DNA from: Corythucha ciliata
Lineage: Eukaryota; Arthropoda; Insecta; Hemiptera; Tingidae
Direction: 5' to 3'
Length of the DNA stretch: 64,000 nucleotides
Assembly: GCA_038030265.1 (NCBI GenBank)
Contig: CM075943.1
Coordinates: forward strand, 29,760,001-29,824,000
A model generated the notes under the pieces. That model was given only the letters and a program-made list of their open reading frames with translations, was not told the origin of the DNA and ran no database searches. Position numbers and translations under genes: made by a program. The stretch's first letter is position 1. Each line of letters starts with the position of its first letter. Shown here piece after piece: positions 1-10,630 of this stretch.

Positions 1-448
1 CTAGGCGGAGGTGGGGGGTTGCTGCCCCTGAGGTTGTCGTGGGTGGTGGTGGGGGGTAGCGTACATACTGAACTGAAAACTTCTGATTTGCATTTTTTAG
101 CTTTTGAAGTACGTATTGCACATATAATATCCCTACAGTATGTAGGTATACGCATGTAAGGCAAAGCGGCATCCCCCTTAACTCGCTTCTTTTGCTTTCT
201 TTCTCTTCTATATGTATAACGACGCACAATAACAAGAGACAAAAATTAGAATAATGTAATAATAAGTGAGTAAGCTTGCTATAAGTGTTACATAGACCTC
301 CTCTTCCTCTTCTTCCTCCCACTTCTTTCCGTCACTTCATCCGACTCGGGGAAAAAGCTGGGGAAAACAGCGAATTTATTAAATAATCCTCTGAAATGGA
401 ACAGATTTTGGCTGCCGATTACTGCACTTTGCACTATACTATACATAT
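1..448. other. AT-rich intergenic sequence, nothing recognised
   Basis: The first ~60 bases are G-rich and the rest is AT-rich. I see no coding signature, tRNA fold or clear inverted repeat. Confidence 0.5.
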
Positions 449-1180
449 ACACGGTGTTTCAGTTTTAATGTGCAATACTTGCACATGTTGTTGTATATAC
501 TTACCGTGACGCACCAAAAACGTCATTTTGACACATGTCCGCAAATGCTTCGTTCAGTCGGCCTTCCGGGAATAGTATCCGCTCATAAACATTCAGTACT
601 TCCTCTACATCGCCTGAACTTTCTACAAATAAAAAGTATCAGGCCATATAAATACGGAAAATATCTCACACTTGGTACCCTCATTTTGCACTTTTTCTCG
701 TGGTTTTCTGAGTTTGGGACTAGATATCTTGAGTTTGGATATAGGGAGGTGCCGATTTTTTTACCCTCTTCTGAAGCTCTGGACCTGGGGAAGTTTTCCT
801 GAACTTCGCCTGTCTTTGTGACCAAAAACCAGCTGATTAACCATGGTAGGAAATTGTCAATGATTTTGGAAAAGGTGTTTTCAAGTTTACCGGGCTATAA
901 ACGCCACACCAATTCAACTTAGCACAACTTTCACGACGAAATCTTGAAGGAAATTTTGTGATCTTTTCAAAACCGTTGTCAATTCTGGTCTGAGCCACGT
1001 AGGTTAGCTGTTAGTACGGCATTTGTGCAAAAAATGTCAATAAGCTTAAAAAGAAAAAATACGCGAATATCTCCAAAACGAAGCATTTCCGGACATGTGA
1101 CAAAATGACGTTTTTGTTGCGTCACGGTGAGTACAACAAAATGTGCAAGTATTGCACAATAAAACTGAAACACCTTGCAT
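449..1180. mobile_element. Mariner-like MITE with long imperfect terminal inverted repeats
   Basis: About 100 bases at the left (from GGTGTTTCAG near 453) recur in reverse complement at the right (ending CTGAAACACC near 1174). The shared arm includes the words TGTGCAATACTTGCACA and CGTCATTTTG. A TA lies at both outer edges, as expected for a Tc1/mariner target duplication. The interior has no transposase-like frame; the ~110-codon frame at 470-802 is a chance frame. The superfamily call rests on the TA and the GGTG-type end. Confidence 0.55.
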
Positions 1181-1689
1181 AAGAGATGGTCAAAATACTC
1201 TGACTTGTGTATTTTCCGTATTTTAAAATACCTACATCAGTTCAAATGTACATGGTCAAAGTCACTTGAAATACAAAATATTATTTATAGAACGGTTAAA
1301 GTAGACATTGACCAAATTCATGCATCCAAAAGATCAGGAGCATTTTCATGCACATTTTATGGTACCCTTCCACCAACACAGCATAAAAAATTCCCAAGGA
1401 TTCTGAGTAGGGTTTTGGAGCAGCTGTCGGTGGAAGTTGTAATTCGATCCCGTAACTTTCTAACTAGATGTAACTAACTAGATCGATTGTAGCCTAAAGT
1501 TGTCCAAAATAAATAATTTTACCCTACCATCTATCTTTACCTTAAATTGACTTATTTAACTTCAATCATAAATTTTTTTTTTTTTCCTAATCTTAGCTTA
1601 ACTTGTTTAACTTAAATCACTAATTTTTCACTAATTTTGGGCTCACTCATCTTCCAACACGAGCTTAGGCTCATATGGAAGATTAATTT
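1181..1689. other. AT-rich sequence, nothing recognised
   Basis: A weak direct repetition of the words TTATTTAACTTCAATCA and TTGTTTAACTTAAATCA lies at about 1540-1620. There is no gene-like signal. Confidence 0.4.
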
Positions 1690-1846
1690 CCTCGACTCTT
1701 GTTCATAATGTAACCATGGCTGTGAGCAGCACAATATTGGTGTGTGACACCAAGGGTATGTGTTACTTACTGTGTAAATCGTGTATGTGTATATTAATAA
1801 TGTAAACTGTATATTTTTTGGAAATAAATAAATAAAAAAATAAGAT
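1690..1846 (+). mobile_element. Possible 3' end of a LINE-type retrotransposon
   Basis: This non-coding stretch ends in GGAAATAAATAAATAAAAAA, a simple AAATA-type tail like those at 3' ends of insect non-LTR elements. It contains ATTGGTGTGTGACACCAAGG, which can form a small hairpin. No ORF precedes it, so it would be a severely 5'-truncated copy. It could also be an unrelated A-rich tract. Confidence 0.35.
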
Positions 1847-2579
1847 TCTCACCAGTTCCCGTAACTTTCACACTGACTCGCATTAGTGATAGATAGTAGT
1901 CTCAATTTCTTTTTAAAAAAACATTAACACTTTTCCTTGTCAAACTACTGTTTTTTATGAAGCGAGCTCCGCCGCGAGAAAAATAGCATGCACAACTCGT
2001 GATAAAAGTGAATTTCTTCTCGTTGTATTCGCCTGCGGCTCGTGCTTACAAACTGCAACTCGCAAGTAAATTCACATTGTACTCACTCGTTGTACAATAT
2101 ACTATTTCGAGTAACTTTTCAGGATAAATCATTTTCCTTGGCTAAATGAGAGTAAAACACTTCTCAGGTGACTTTCTGCAATTTTGACGATGGATTCCAT
2201 TACAACACACTCTTTTCTGTCATTTCTACCTATTTTCGTTAAAAAATAACAATGCTTTCTGTGCCCTCGGCAGATCCTCCAAGTTGTGCTAGACGGAGAT
2301 TTTTAATTTTTCAATCAAAGTCACCCCCCCCCCCTTGACCATACTTAATCTGCATGCACCTATCGACTTCCCATAGATCGGAAAAACGTCTTTAACGTGT
2401 CCCTTTCAAAATTACTCATGAGCGTTTCATAATTAAATTCCTAATTATTATTATTATTACTAAAAACCGGAAACTAAAAATCAATAAAACCAATTTGTTT
2501 GACATATGATTAGGTTCATTTACATCTGGAAATTTTGTTGAAAAATTCCATCAGAGTTTGGTTCAACTATAAATAATAA
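1847..2579. other. AT-rich intergenic sequence, nothing recognised
   Basis: No ORF with a recognisable motif and no convincing repeat structure. One short C tract lies near 2325. Confidence 0.4.
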
Positions 2580-2962
2580 TCTGGGAGCCCACAGAATGAA
2601 AAATCTGGGTCATTTGATCGTGTTTGGCACCTGCACAGGACGTTTTTTATGGGCTAGGAGATGACACATTCTGAGATCGCCAGAAATTTTCCGTGGGACA
2701 GGGGCTCACAGCAGAGCTAGCTGTTGACAGACGCACCTTGGGAGCTTTGAAAATGACTGGCGAGAGTAAAAAGTCATTCCCCGCGACCAATACTTCACGA
2801 TACCAACAACCATAGATAAAGGAAGTATACTATAGATGGGAAACTGGCGGTGGTGGGGGTAAGACAGTCTTTTGCGCTCCCTGGCGTAAAGCCGCCCAAC
2901 TATTTTCACCGAAATCGCCGGTAGATAGCGGTAGTTTTTCTCTTTCACGTACTTTATTAATA

Positions 2963-3057
2963 GGTCTGTTCCAGTGAGGTGTTGGGAAAATATTCGGAGT
3001 AGTTTTCCATGGCAAATTTGCTCCAAACATGTTTCCAAACACCTTACTGGAACAGAC
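2963..3057. mobile_element. 95-bp MITE nested in the THAP element
   Basis: About 25-bp inverted ends starting GTCTGTTCCAGT face each other across a ~45-bp core. TAATA is present on both outer sides (2958-2962 and 3058-3062), consistent with a target-site duplication, although one extra G at the left end makes the exact boundary uncertain. Confidence 0.5.
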
Positions 3058-3235
3058 TAATATTCCTATTGGTTCAAAAAGAAAAAACTGATCCAATATT
3101 TATGGTTGTTATTTTATTGACAAAATTTCACAAATAGGAGGGGTATTCATGCTCAGAAGTTTAACATATGTTATCGACGTAAACTCTGTTATTTCGTATT
3201 TTTTGTGTTCAGTTTCTCCGTTTCTATGGCCTTAC

Positions 3236-3362
3236 CCATCTGTTTGGAATTTAGCAAATAACAAATACAAGGTTTAACATTTTTCATGAATACCCCTAGG
3301 ATATTCATGAACAATGCTAAACCTTGTATTTTTGTTATTATACTACAATCCGAACAGATGGG
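3236..3362. repeat. Short foldback, arms ~60 bp
   Basis: Arms run from CCCATCTGTT (3236) and return as AACAGATGGG (to 3362), sharing CAAGGTTTA/TAAACCTTG and meeting at about 3297 around CCCCTAGGAT. The right arm overlaps the THAP fragment's 3' end, so it may be part of the same transposon or a later rearrangement. Confidence 0.5.
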
Positions 3363-3371
3363 TGGAGTTCA

Positions 3372-3485
3372 CAGATCCATTAGACTTTTATCCCCAATGC
3401 TCTCTAACCACTTCCGAGCCAAATCACGATTGGAGGGCAAGTAATGTTGGGGCAATGTTCTGTCCTCACAGCCGGGTACACAGCA
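3372..3485 (-). pseudogene. THAP zinc-finger fragment
   Basis: The minus-strand frame ends with a 38-residue segment containing KCCVPGC, then HYLPSNRDLARKWLESIG. This matches the start of a THAP domain: a C-x2-4-C pair, then the FP-like and W positions. The second zinc pair (C-x2-H) and everything after it are missing; a stop follows LMDL at 3369. The upstream part of the same open frame is F/L-rich and looks like chance. THAP domains bind transposon ends or regulatory DNA; this copy cannot make a complete finger. Confidence 0.5.
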
Positions 3486-3795
3486 CTTGTGCTTCCCACC
3501 AGGCGTTGTTACTATGTGTGGATGTAGGAACAAGGCTTCAAAGGAAAATATATTCCTAAATAACTCAGAAATACCTTTAAGGTAGGGACAGAGGTTGGTT
3601 CTTAAAACGCTTGAAAAGTAAAAAAAGGAATGCGTTCTGGAAGAGAACAACAAAAAAAAATCAAGGCGAAGGAGAAGTTCTGAAAATAACGGTTGAAATA
3701 TAGACAGGAAAAAAGGCAGGAATGAAAGAGAAAAACGAAAAAACAAGGATTTGAACAAAGGAACCAAAACAACTAACCAAGCACGAGGCACAGAG

Positions 3796-4543
3796 CAAGG
3801 TATATAGACTACAGAGGTATGCTCGTATCTAGGGGCTACCCCATGGCAACCGTTACGTCACCCGGGTTAGACTTGAGATGAGGTGAGAGGTTCTTATAAA
3901 ATTGTGATGTTATCGCACTCGTGGGCCCTTTCTGTCACTGTGTTTTTCAGTCTTGCTTGGTTTTTTTTTGCCTTGTTCATCACATTCACCCAGCCTACTA
4001 TATTTGCATAGCTTTGTTATAGCCTATTTTTAATAATATAGTGATTGTTTTACCCGAAACCAGACTACTGTTAGGAATTTCTTTGGATTTACATCACCTC
4101 TCGTATCGGTGGGGTAAGTAATTCAAAGTTTTGAATTATTATTTCATTGTTTAATTGTAAGGAAGCATACCTTGCAATTATAATACTCCCACACCTATTT
4201 TATGATCGAAAGTCATGTTCATATTTCATTGATCGGGCGCATGAAAGCTCGTCCCAGCCGCTACTTTTTTGTAAACTTGTTCCCAACTATTTTTAACGTA
4301 AAGTCATTCCGTGTAAAGTCGTTCCGCTCACGTGTCGAGGCCTGTTCCCCAAGTTTTAGCAGTGATTCCAGTCACTTACAAATGTAAAACTTGGATTTCT
4401 TCCTGGTAACGAATACTGACGGTGATATTTTAATGAAATACCTATCGTCTGATTTAAATGGGTCTAACCCCATGACGTCATTGCGCGAATGATTATGATT
4501 GGCTAAAAAGTTAGGAGCATACCTCTGTAGTCTATATACCTTG
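3796..4543. mobile_element. 748-bp non-autonomous DNA element with 9-bp target duplication
   Basis: The termini CAAGGTATATAGACTACAGA and its reverse complement are near-perfect 29-bp inverted repeats. GGCACAGAG flanks both sides (3787-3795 and 4544-4552). A 9-bp duplication is typical of Mutator-like elements; 8-bp groups such as hAT and P cannot be excluded because one base at the junction is ambiguous. There is no coding content. It interrupts the older THAP-bearing element. Confidence 0.7.
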
Positions 4544-5043
4544 GGCACAGAGCACACTGAACTGAAAGGCTCTGACCGACGAGGGTTTCTAAGCGCTAGG
4601 TTCATGAGCGGCTGGCCTTCTAACTAAATTTCGGAAAGGGAGCGCTCCAAGCGTAAAGCCGACTAAAAACTCTGTCTCAATTATGAACAATAGAGTTTCC
4701 ACCCCATGCCAACAAACGCTGTCTAATCACATTGTAGATAGCGCCATCTGTGAGCTATAGAAAATGTGAAATTTCGAGGCTCACTAGTAGCCAGGGCTTT
4801 CAAAATTGGATAGCGGTGCTGGTTTTCTAGTTTATTGCTGGCGAAGAACCAATTTTCACACTTGCCAGCCGTTTTCAAACAGCCCAAAGGCATGTTTCCC
4901 AACAGCTAGCTCTACTGTGAGGCCCTGTCCTACGTAAAATTTCTGGCGATCTCAGAAGTGTCATCTCCTAGACCATATAAAACCGCCTGCGTAGGTGCGA
5001 GACACTATAAAATGACCCAGATTTTTCATAAGGTGGGCTCCCG

Positions 5044-5445
5044 GACACATGATAAATGTGAGGGAATCCTCAATCTCGATGGACATTTGTACTCATCTGC
5101 TGAATTTAGGAACTCTCCCATTTGTCTATTCAAAAACGATTGTTTTTATCCCCATGGTTTTTTTTACCTGCAAAAATCAAACAATCCTTGTGTAGTGACG
5201 TTATATTGAAGAGAGGTTTCGAAGCGGTTATGCGACCTTACGGAGGACTCGCGATCACAAAATATGTTCTTAAAAAGTTGTGCCAAATAAAGTCTCCAGT
5301 GAATACGTGAAAATGGTTCTTTGAAGTTGCAGAATATTACACCTTGCGAAATTCAACAACATGCTCAGCGAGTCAGCGTCATGAAAACCTAACCTGAAGT
5401 GGTCCATTGAATGTAACTGACTGTACGAACGCCTACCAAAGTATC
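5044..5445. other. No gene recognised
   Basis: Unremarkable AT-rich sequence between the THAP element and the family R fragment. No motif-bearing ORF. Confidence 0.4.
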
Positions 5446-5710
5446 AAAAAAATTCGCTCCGGCAGCTGGCGGTCGAAAAGAGTGCATTTCATTTCGTATA
5501 CGGATACCCTAAGCCGTCCCAGAAGTAATAATGTTGAGACCATGAATTGTTTCGTTAATGTTTGACCCTCCCTCGTACTGTTTGCTGCCGGGTTTGTTTA
5601 AGCTGAGCTTAATGGGAATCAAAGGCTACTTCAAAATGGAATCATTGTACCGAATATAATGCTTCTGGAATCAACTGGTGGTTTGTAGTGATTTTTGGCA
5701 TAGTGAAATT
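5446..5710 (-). repeat. Fragment of dispersed repeat family R, reversed
   Basis: It starts with the reversed terminal hairpin region (CTCCGGCAGCTGGCGGTCG), then GAGTGCATTTCATT, and continues through GAATCAAAGGCTACTT. The same sequence occurs in the other orientation at the right end of the copies at 35.6 and 50.0 kb. Confidence 0.6.
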
Positions 5711-6660
5711 CGCAAGGATTGTTTGAGTTTACAGGTCAAAACAAGCGATTTTTATTACAGAAAAATCACTCTTTTTTCTTTAAAAAAAAAAAAAAAAAAA
5801 AAAAAGTAATTTCTGCCGAAAAATCGCCAAGTAATTAAACAACCGCTCCTGAGTAATTTTTGAAAAGGACACGTTGAAGAAGCTTTTCTCTGATCTGACA
5901 GGCGCATCTGAGTCGACAGGCCACAAGGAGGAAATGTTTTTTTTTTTTTACCAAAATGAATAGTCTTGACTGGAAAGAGTGTGCACCCAAGGTGCAGTCT
6001 ATTCAAATTTAAACAATCAATTGTCTTTGCTATGAAAGCCATTTCGCTCACCAACAAATCAATTTCTCTCGTAAAAAAAAAAAAAAAAAAAAAAAAAATT
6101 CGTGAGTTTGTCCTCCCTCAAAAAGCAATTTCGAGGGTTTTTTTTTTTTTCACTAAAGAATGGGTTCATAAACCACGTATAATTAATTCCACGTGATATC
6201 GCGTGCGATGTTGGCGAAAATGGAAAAAATGGCTTAAACGAAAAAAAAAAATGATTTTCTACAGATAGAATCCGTTTTTCCCGTGATTCAGATACTTATG
6301 ACCTCCTCGGCCCAATTTAGGAGGACGTACGAATTTTCGTAGGCCAATACGCGCTCGACAGCACTGAAGTACAAACAAGAAAGAGCCTTAAAACGCAGGT
6401 GGACCTCACCTCCACCTTCCTGGCATCATTTGTGGGCAAAAGGCTCAGTTTTATAAGATAAACGGTGATTTACGAGCCCAATCGACAATATCAATCATAA
6501 AATGTCGTATTCAGCCCGGAAGGCGCCATTGGTAGGAATGTCCATACAAGGAGGGGGTGGGGGCAATTGCGTAGGGGACGCCATCACCATGGACGTATTT
6601 GGGAGATTTTTTGTTTTTTTGTTTCTATTTCTTGTGTATTGCACATAAATACATTATCAA
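5711..6660. other. Homopolymer-rich region, nothing recognised
   Basis: Several long A or T tracts (about 5779-5805, 5937-5950, 6074-6098, 6138-6151) and otherwise unremarkable AT-rich sequence. The short frames here are driven by lysine and phenylalanine tracts. Confidence 0.4.
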
Positions 6661-6669
6661 TGACCGAAT

Positions 6670-6970
6670 TATAAAGATTTGATATATTCACAGAACCCAA
6701 TTTCGCTATTTTTGGCTAATGGAAACCTCTTTGGCGTTTTTAAGGGACGGTGGTGGCCACTCAGTGATGTTGAGGAGGAAACGGGCTACATTGGTCAATT
6801 GAGCACATTCTCCACAGGACTCACACTTGCTGCGGTTCAAAACGAAATACTCAGAGAAAATTACCCTAAAAATATTTCAGATAAGGGCGATTTTGGAGGA
6901 AATGACCAAAATTTTGATATGAATGAAACAGCGTCTCGTGGGGTCTGAAGCCCAACGAACCGGCTCAACG
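6670..6970. repeat. Repeat copy related to 26748-26945 (inverted)
   Basis: The order of words here (GAGCACATTCTCC, then ACTCAGAGAAAATTACCCTAA, GGCGATTTTGGAGGAAATG, and CGTGGGGTC) occurs in reverse complement, diverged, at 26.75-26.95 kb. The 89-codon frame here shows no known motif. Confidence 0.45.
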
Positions 6971-8159
6971 CATGCGGACCTTTTCGGGCCGGGCAGATTT
7001 AGGACTCTGAAACGTTTGTTCCGATTTTGTCAAATTTTGAGTTGGCAACCCTAAACGTGCCCAAAGCGGCCTGCACCTTCACGCTAATACACATTTAGCT
7101 GCTTTCAGCTTTCCCCTATCTCCAGGCTCCAGGGAGTAGCAGCTGTCCTCCCTTGCCCCCCTCCCCCGGTGGAGGCAATTCCTAGGGTCAAGGAAATGAA
7201 GAAGAAAAGGTTTTTGAAGTAGGTAGTAGGTACCTATACCTATATGCGTATAAAATTCGTGAAATGACTTTTTGAAGGATCGAAATCAGCCGAATCAAAG
7301 AACCCCTTTAAAATTTGGCCCTTTACAAGAATAAGTCAAGCTAAAATTTCATGAATGAGTCAAACCCTTGAAATTGTTATTTGAACGAGTCGAACCATTG
7401 AAACAGGCGTTTGTTATGTTGGGGATGAGCGAAAGTCATCCAGACCAATGAATCTCATTGTAGGCCAACATTTTCTGTATTTCGTTATTTTAGCGTGATA
7501 GTTTGCTGAATATTTTTGGAAGATGGAACAATAAGATTCGAAGCGCCATATTACCATTTCTGGTCAAAATGAACACCGGGAAGCAATTGCACGGGTTGTG
7601 ATGAAATTAAAGAAGATCAAAAGCATACCTAGTATTTGCGAAGAAGTCAATTTCGCAAAGTTATAGCTTTTTGAAGGAGAAAAACCGCGAAATTTGATCA
7701 ATTTTAACTATTTGATTAGTGAAACGCACGAAATCGGGTGATTGAATGAGCCACCCCGGAAAATTGGGACATTTAATTTTTAATAGTCATAGGAAAAGGC
7801 GCACGCAAGTCTTAAGTACTAGCAAGAATTGAAAAAAAAAATTGAAAAGTCGTCTACTAGACCCAAGATATCTGGGGAAAACGGGCAGAACGAAAAAAAA
7901 GTCTTGAGAGCAGTTTGTTTTGAGATCCAAGAAAGTCTCGATGCATGCCATGCTGCGGGAAATTTTCTTCCTTTGTTTATTTAGATTTTAGAGATTATTA
8001 GGAGACCCAAGTCCGCCCCTCGCCCTAATGGGTGCGGGTCCCCCACTGGCCACTGCGATGCGTAAATTAGGAAGAAGGAACTATTCATGTAACATGTTGT
8101 TTCTCGACGGTTTTATGGGGCTCTGATTCTGAATGTTAGTATTATTTTCACAAAAATCT
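6971..8159. other. Intergenic; short degenerate tandem words
   Basis: At about 7260-7460 and 7700-7780, words such as GAAATCAGCCGAATCAAAG and GAACGAGTCGAACC recur loosely, like the degenerate arrays at 12-13 kb and 57.6 kb. No gene is visible. Confidence 0.35.
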
Positions 8160-9007
8160 TAAGTTAGCTCAATTTCTCAAGGCCTTTTTAGGTGAGACGT
8201 GAGACAGCGTGAGGCGCCAATCTTCGGATTTCTGAAGAGCTCGTACTCGTACCTCGTATTGATAAGCGATAACCGGGCGGGAAAGAAAGGGAAAAAAAGA
8301 TTCTCTCTCCCTCGCCCTCGCATGTTTCGCTCGTTCTTTCTCTCAACCACCTCAACTTTTATCTCATTCAAAGTCAGTCAAACCCCAAACCTCTGTCAGA
8401 GGGATAGCTGTCGGAATGTCAAGTCAAAGGCTCAAACCTCAAAGGGTGGCCGCGCTCCGCGAGCCGAAGGGGTGCGGGTGCGTTGCTTGGTAAAAAAGAG
8501 GAGGTCTCCGCCATTGATTGACGTTCGTCTTCTCCACCCCACCACATTCTCCTGATCAACACCACAGCCACACACTTCTGTCCCGCAGTCCCTGCTTTTG
8601 ACACCGCGCGAACCTCTCTGCCCACCAGAGTTCTACCATCTTCTGAGTGCTTCCGTTTCGCTTTAGCGGCTCTACTTTTTTTTATTGTTGTCTTCCCAAC
8701 TACGAGTGCTTTGTTTTTGACGCCTTGTTGATCGCGAGTGATTTTTCGAGGGCAGACGAAACGCCTTCTAATCTAGATTGCTAAGAACCAGGAAAAATTG
8801 TTATTTGTGATGAAAGTACAAGAAGGGTCGGGCTATCAAAACTGTTGATTCTGCGAGCTCTCGGCTATTATTGTTCCTTTTTTATTAGTTTTTTATCGTC
8901 TTTCGGTGTGTGGGTGGGTCACATTCAAGTGAGTCTCGTCTCTTTCAATTTCGGAAAGAGCCTTGCCTGCGATGTTTTCTGGATCGAAGAGACCGACACT
9001 CTGAACA
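8160..9007 (+). promoter_or_regulatory. Possible promoter and 5' leader of the PREP/PKNOX gene
   Basis: This stretch is less AT-rich than its surroundings, has several CpGs and is free of obvious transposon termini. It ends at an ATG (9008) with A at -3 and a GTGAGT donor 20 bases later that is phase-compatible with the homeobox gene's first clear exon. I found no TATA box. The frames at 8199-8555 and 8177-8625 on both strands show no domain and are treated as leader sequence. The assignment is inferred from the splice-phase match. Confidence 0.35.
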
Positions 9008-9027
9008 ATGAGAGACACTAAAATAAC
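9008..9027 (+). CDS. PKNOX: Possible first coding exon of PREP/PKNOX homeobox gene
   Basis: ATG with A at -3 opens six codons (MRDTKI) plus two bases before a GT donor at 9028 (GTGAGT). Joined to the acceptor at 15935/15936 the frame continues as [15 protein letters not shown] and stays open through the whole gene. This would give a 432-aa protein, close to vertebrate PKNOX1 (about 436 aa). The intron would be ~6.9 kb and filled with repeats. Any two-base remainder would fit by chance about one time in three, so this is suggestive. The alternative is translation from the ATG at 15946. Confidence 0.4.
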
Positions 9028-9659
9028 GTGAGTTTTCTCCCGACTTTTAATTTGATATTTTTTATTTAGTTGCTTCCTTTAGTCCCGAGCCGCTAACCTT
9101 GGGCTCTCAAGAAGACCAATTATTAATTATTATATAAATAATTAGTTATTTCCTGTCTCGGTTTAATGTCCATTTGAGATTACTCTTGGAATTATTTCTA
9201 CCATTATTTTATATTTACTATTATTTGTTCAAATAAATAGTAGATTTTGTCCCATTTGCATTTGCGTGGGCAAAGTGACATTGTCATGTAGTGCACGCGT
9301 TCCAGTTTTATTATCGAACGGATAACTTAGCGTGTGCTATCGTATCAAGATCAAGTGCATTTTCCTTTGATGCTAGTCTCAGCTCCCTAAGGTCTCGGCG
9401 AAAATCATTCTCCGTATTCCCTTATTGGTCTAGGAGCATTGACATTATGTTGACGGATCAGAACATGAACAAGCCACTTATCGAAATCCTTGTTTCTCCT
9501 GCTTAACAATCTGCGAATAATGCCTACCGCGGAATCACGAAAATGGTGTGAAAATACAAAATTTATTTTTCATAAGGCTTTCCTATCGCAAATTGAACAT
9601 ATGTCACACCCACACAAATCTGAAGGATAAATCCTGGAGGATCTGGCAACCAATCAAAA
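9028..9659. other. Proposed intron; no element recognised
   Basis: AT-rich sequence following the candidate donor, with no motif-bearing ORF. Confidence 0.4.
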
Positions 9660-10630
9660 GGTACCCCGCACCAAAGGGGGGTCAAAAGACCCTTGACCGA
9701 GATTTTTTCGGAAGCAGGCGGACAATTTTTACCGAAGCGCGTTTGTCCAAAATGGGGTTTCTTACCGAATTATCGTCAAAAACGTGGTTTTTTTGCCATT
9801 ATTTATTATTCATTTTTCCCGAGAACAGATTCGCACGAATCTCGATCCCACTTCCAAAATCAACTTCAATACTAATAGTAGACCAAAACTGTTATTTTTG
9901 GGGTTAATTTAAAAGGGTGTTCATTGATCGAAAATCGCCCAAAAAGAAAAAAAATGTCAGTTTTCCACCGATTATAGGAATTTAAAAAAAAAAAAACATG
10001 CAGGCCGGATATTTTTATCTTAGATTTGCCTTATAGTAGTATACTTTCATGAATTTTTTCAGAATTTTATCTTTGGTGCGTCATCGTCACAAATTCGAAA
10101 AACTGGAAAAGGGCCACATATGGGGTACTTGAACGCAGCTATTCCAAGTTTCCAAGATCTTCTTTTACCTGTCGTCTGATATTTTATTTTGGAAACGCAT
10201 AAAAACTAGAATTTTTGGTGCAATGGTTTTTTAATCGGGTGAATACAGATCGAAATATTCGCAGTTGAATCCACCAGGTAAAAACGAAGCTGTCATTTAC
10301 AGCATAGAAATGCTTAGGGGAATGTTCTTCGTAGGAAACGTTGATCAAGGAGGAAAATGATTCAGTAATTGTAAATTTATTTACGATACATAACTGTAGT
10401 TGTTTTACTTTCATAGTTGATAAGAAAATACCATCGTATAGCCAATAAAATTCAAGAGAACCTGACGGGCGAAACAGGACTGAGAATGTTGCGCCGGGTA
10501 GAGGTGCCGCGCTCATGTTGAATGAAGAGCTTCGTTTAAAAAAATTCTCTTTTGGTCCCAAATGATTACCGCTTGCTTCCGAGAAAAATCCCGGTTAAGG
10601 GACTTTTGACCCCCCTTAATGCGGGGTACC
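9660..10630. repeat. Foldback element, ~75-bp arms
   Basis: The left arm begins GGTACCCCGCA and runs through GGGGGGTCAAAAG and TTTTCGGAAGCAGGCGG. The right arm (10553-10630) is its reverse complement with a few changes and ends GCGGGGTACC. The interior includes a minus-strand frame of 125 codons (10561-10184) with no domain I recognise. No target duplication was seen. Confidence 0.55.

Larger units (their letters stand above)
2580..5043. mobile_element. DNA transposon remnant with ~150-bp terminal inverted repeats and a THAP fragment
   Basis: The left end (GGGAGCCCAC near 2583, continuing through AAAAATCTGGGTCATTT and GATCGCCAGAAATTTT) recurs inverted at 4905-5038. Between the ends lie a THAP-like zinc finger fragment on the minus strand and at least two later insertions (2963-3057 and 3796-4543). 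THAP domains form the DNA-binding end of P-element-type transposases, so a P-like element is a reasonable inference. I see no catalytic domain and no clear target duplication. Confidence 0.5.

Noticed and set aside
5779..6151. A/T tracts as poly(A) tails of several retroposed genes
   Set aside because: No coding or repeat body precedes the tracts and no flanking duplications are visible.
8199..8625. Frames of 118 and 68 codons in the GC-richer patch
   Set aside because: Overlapping frames on opposite strands with no domain; better explained as promoter or leader of the homeobox gene.
10184..10561. 125-codon minus-strand frame
   Set aside because: It sits inside a foldback, has no recognised motif and lacks biased codon use.
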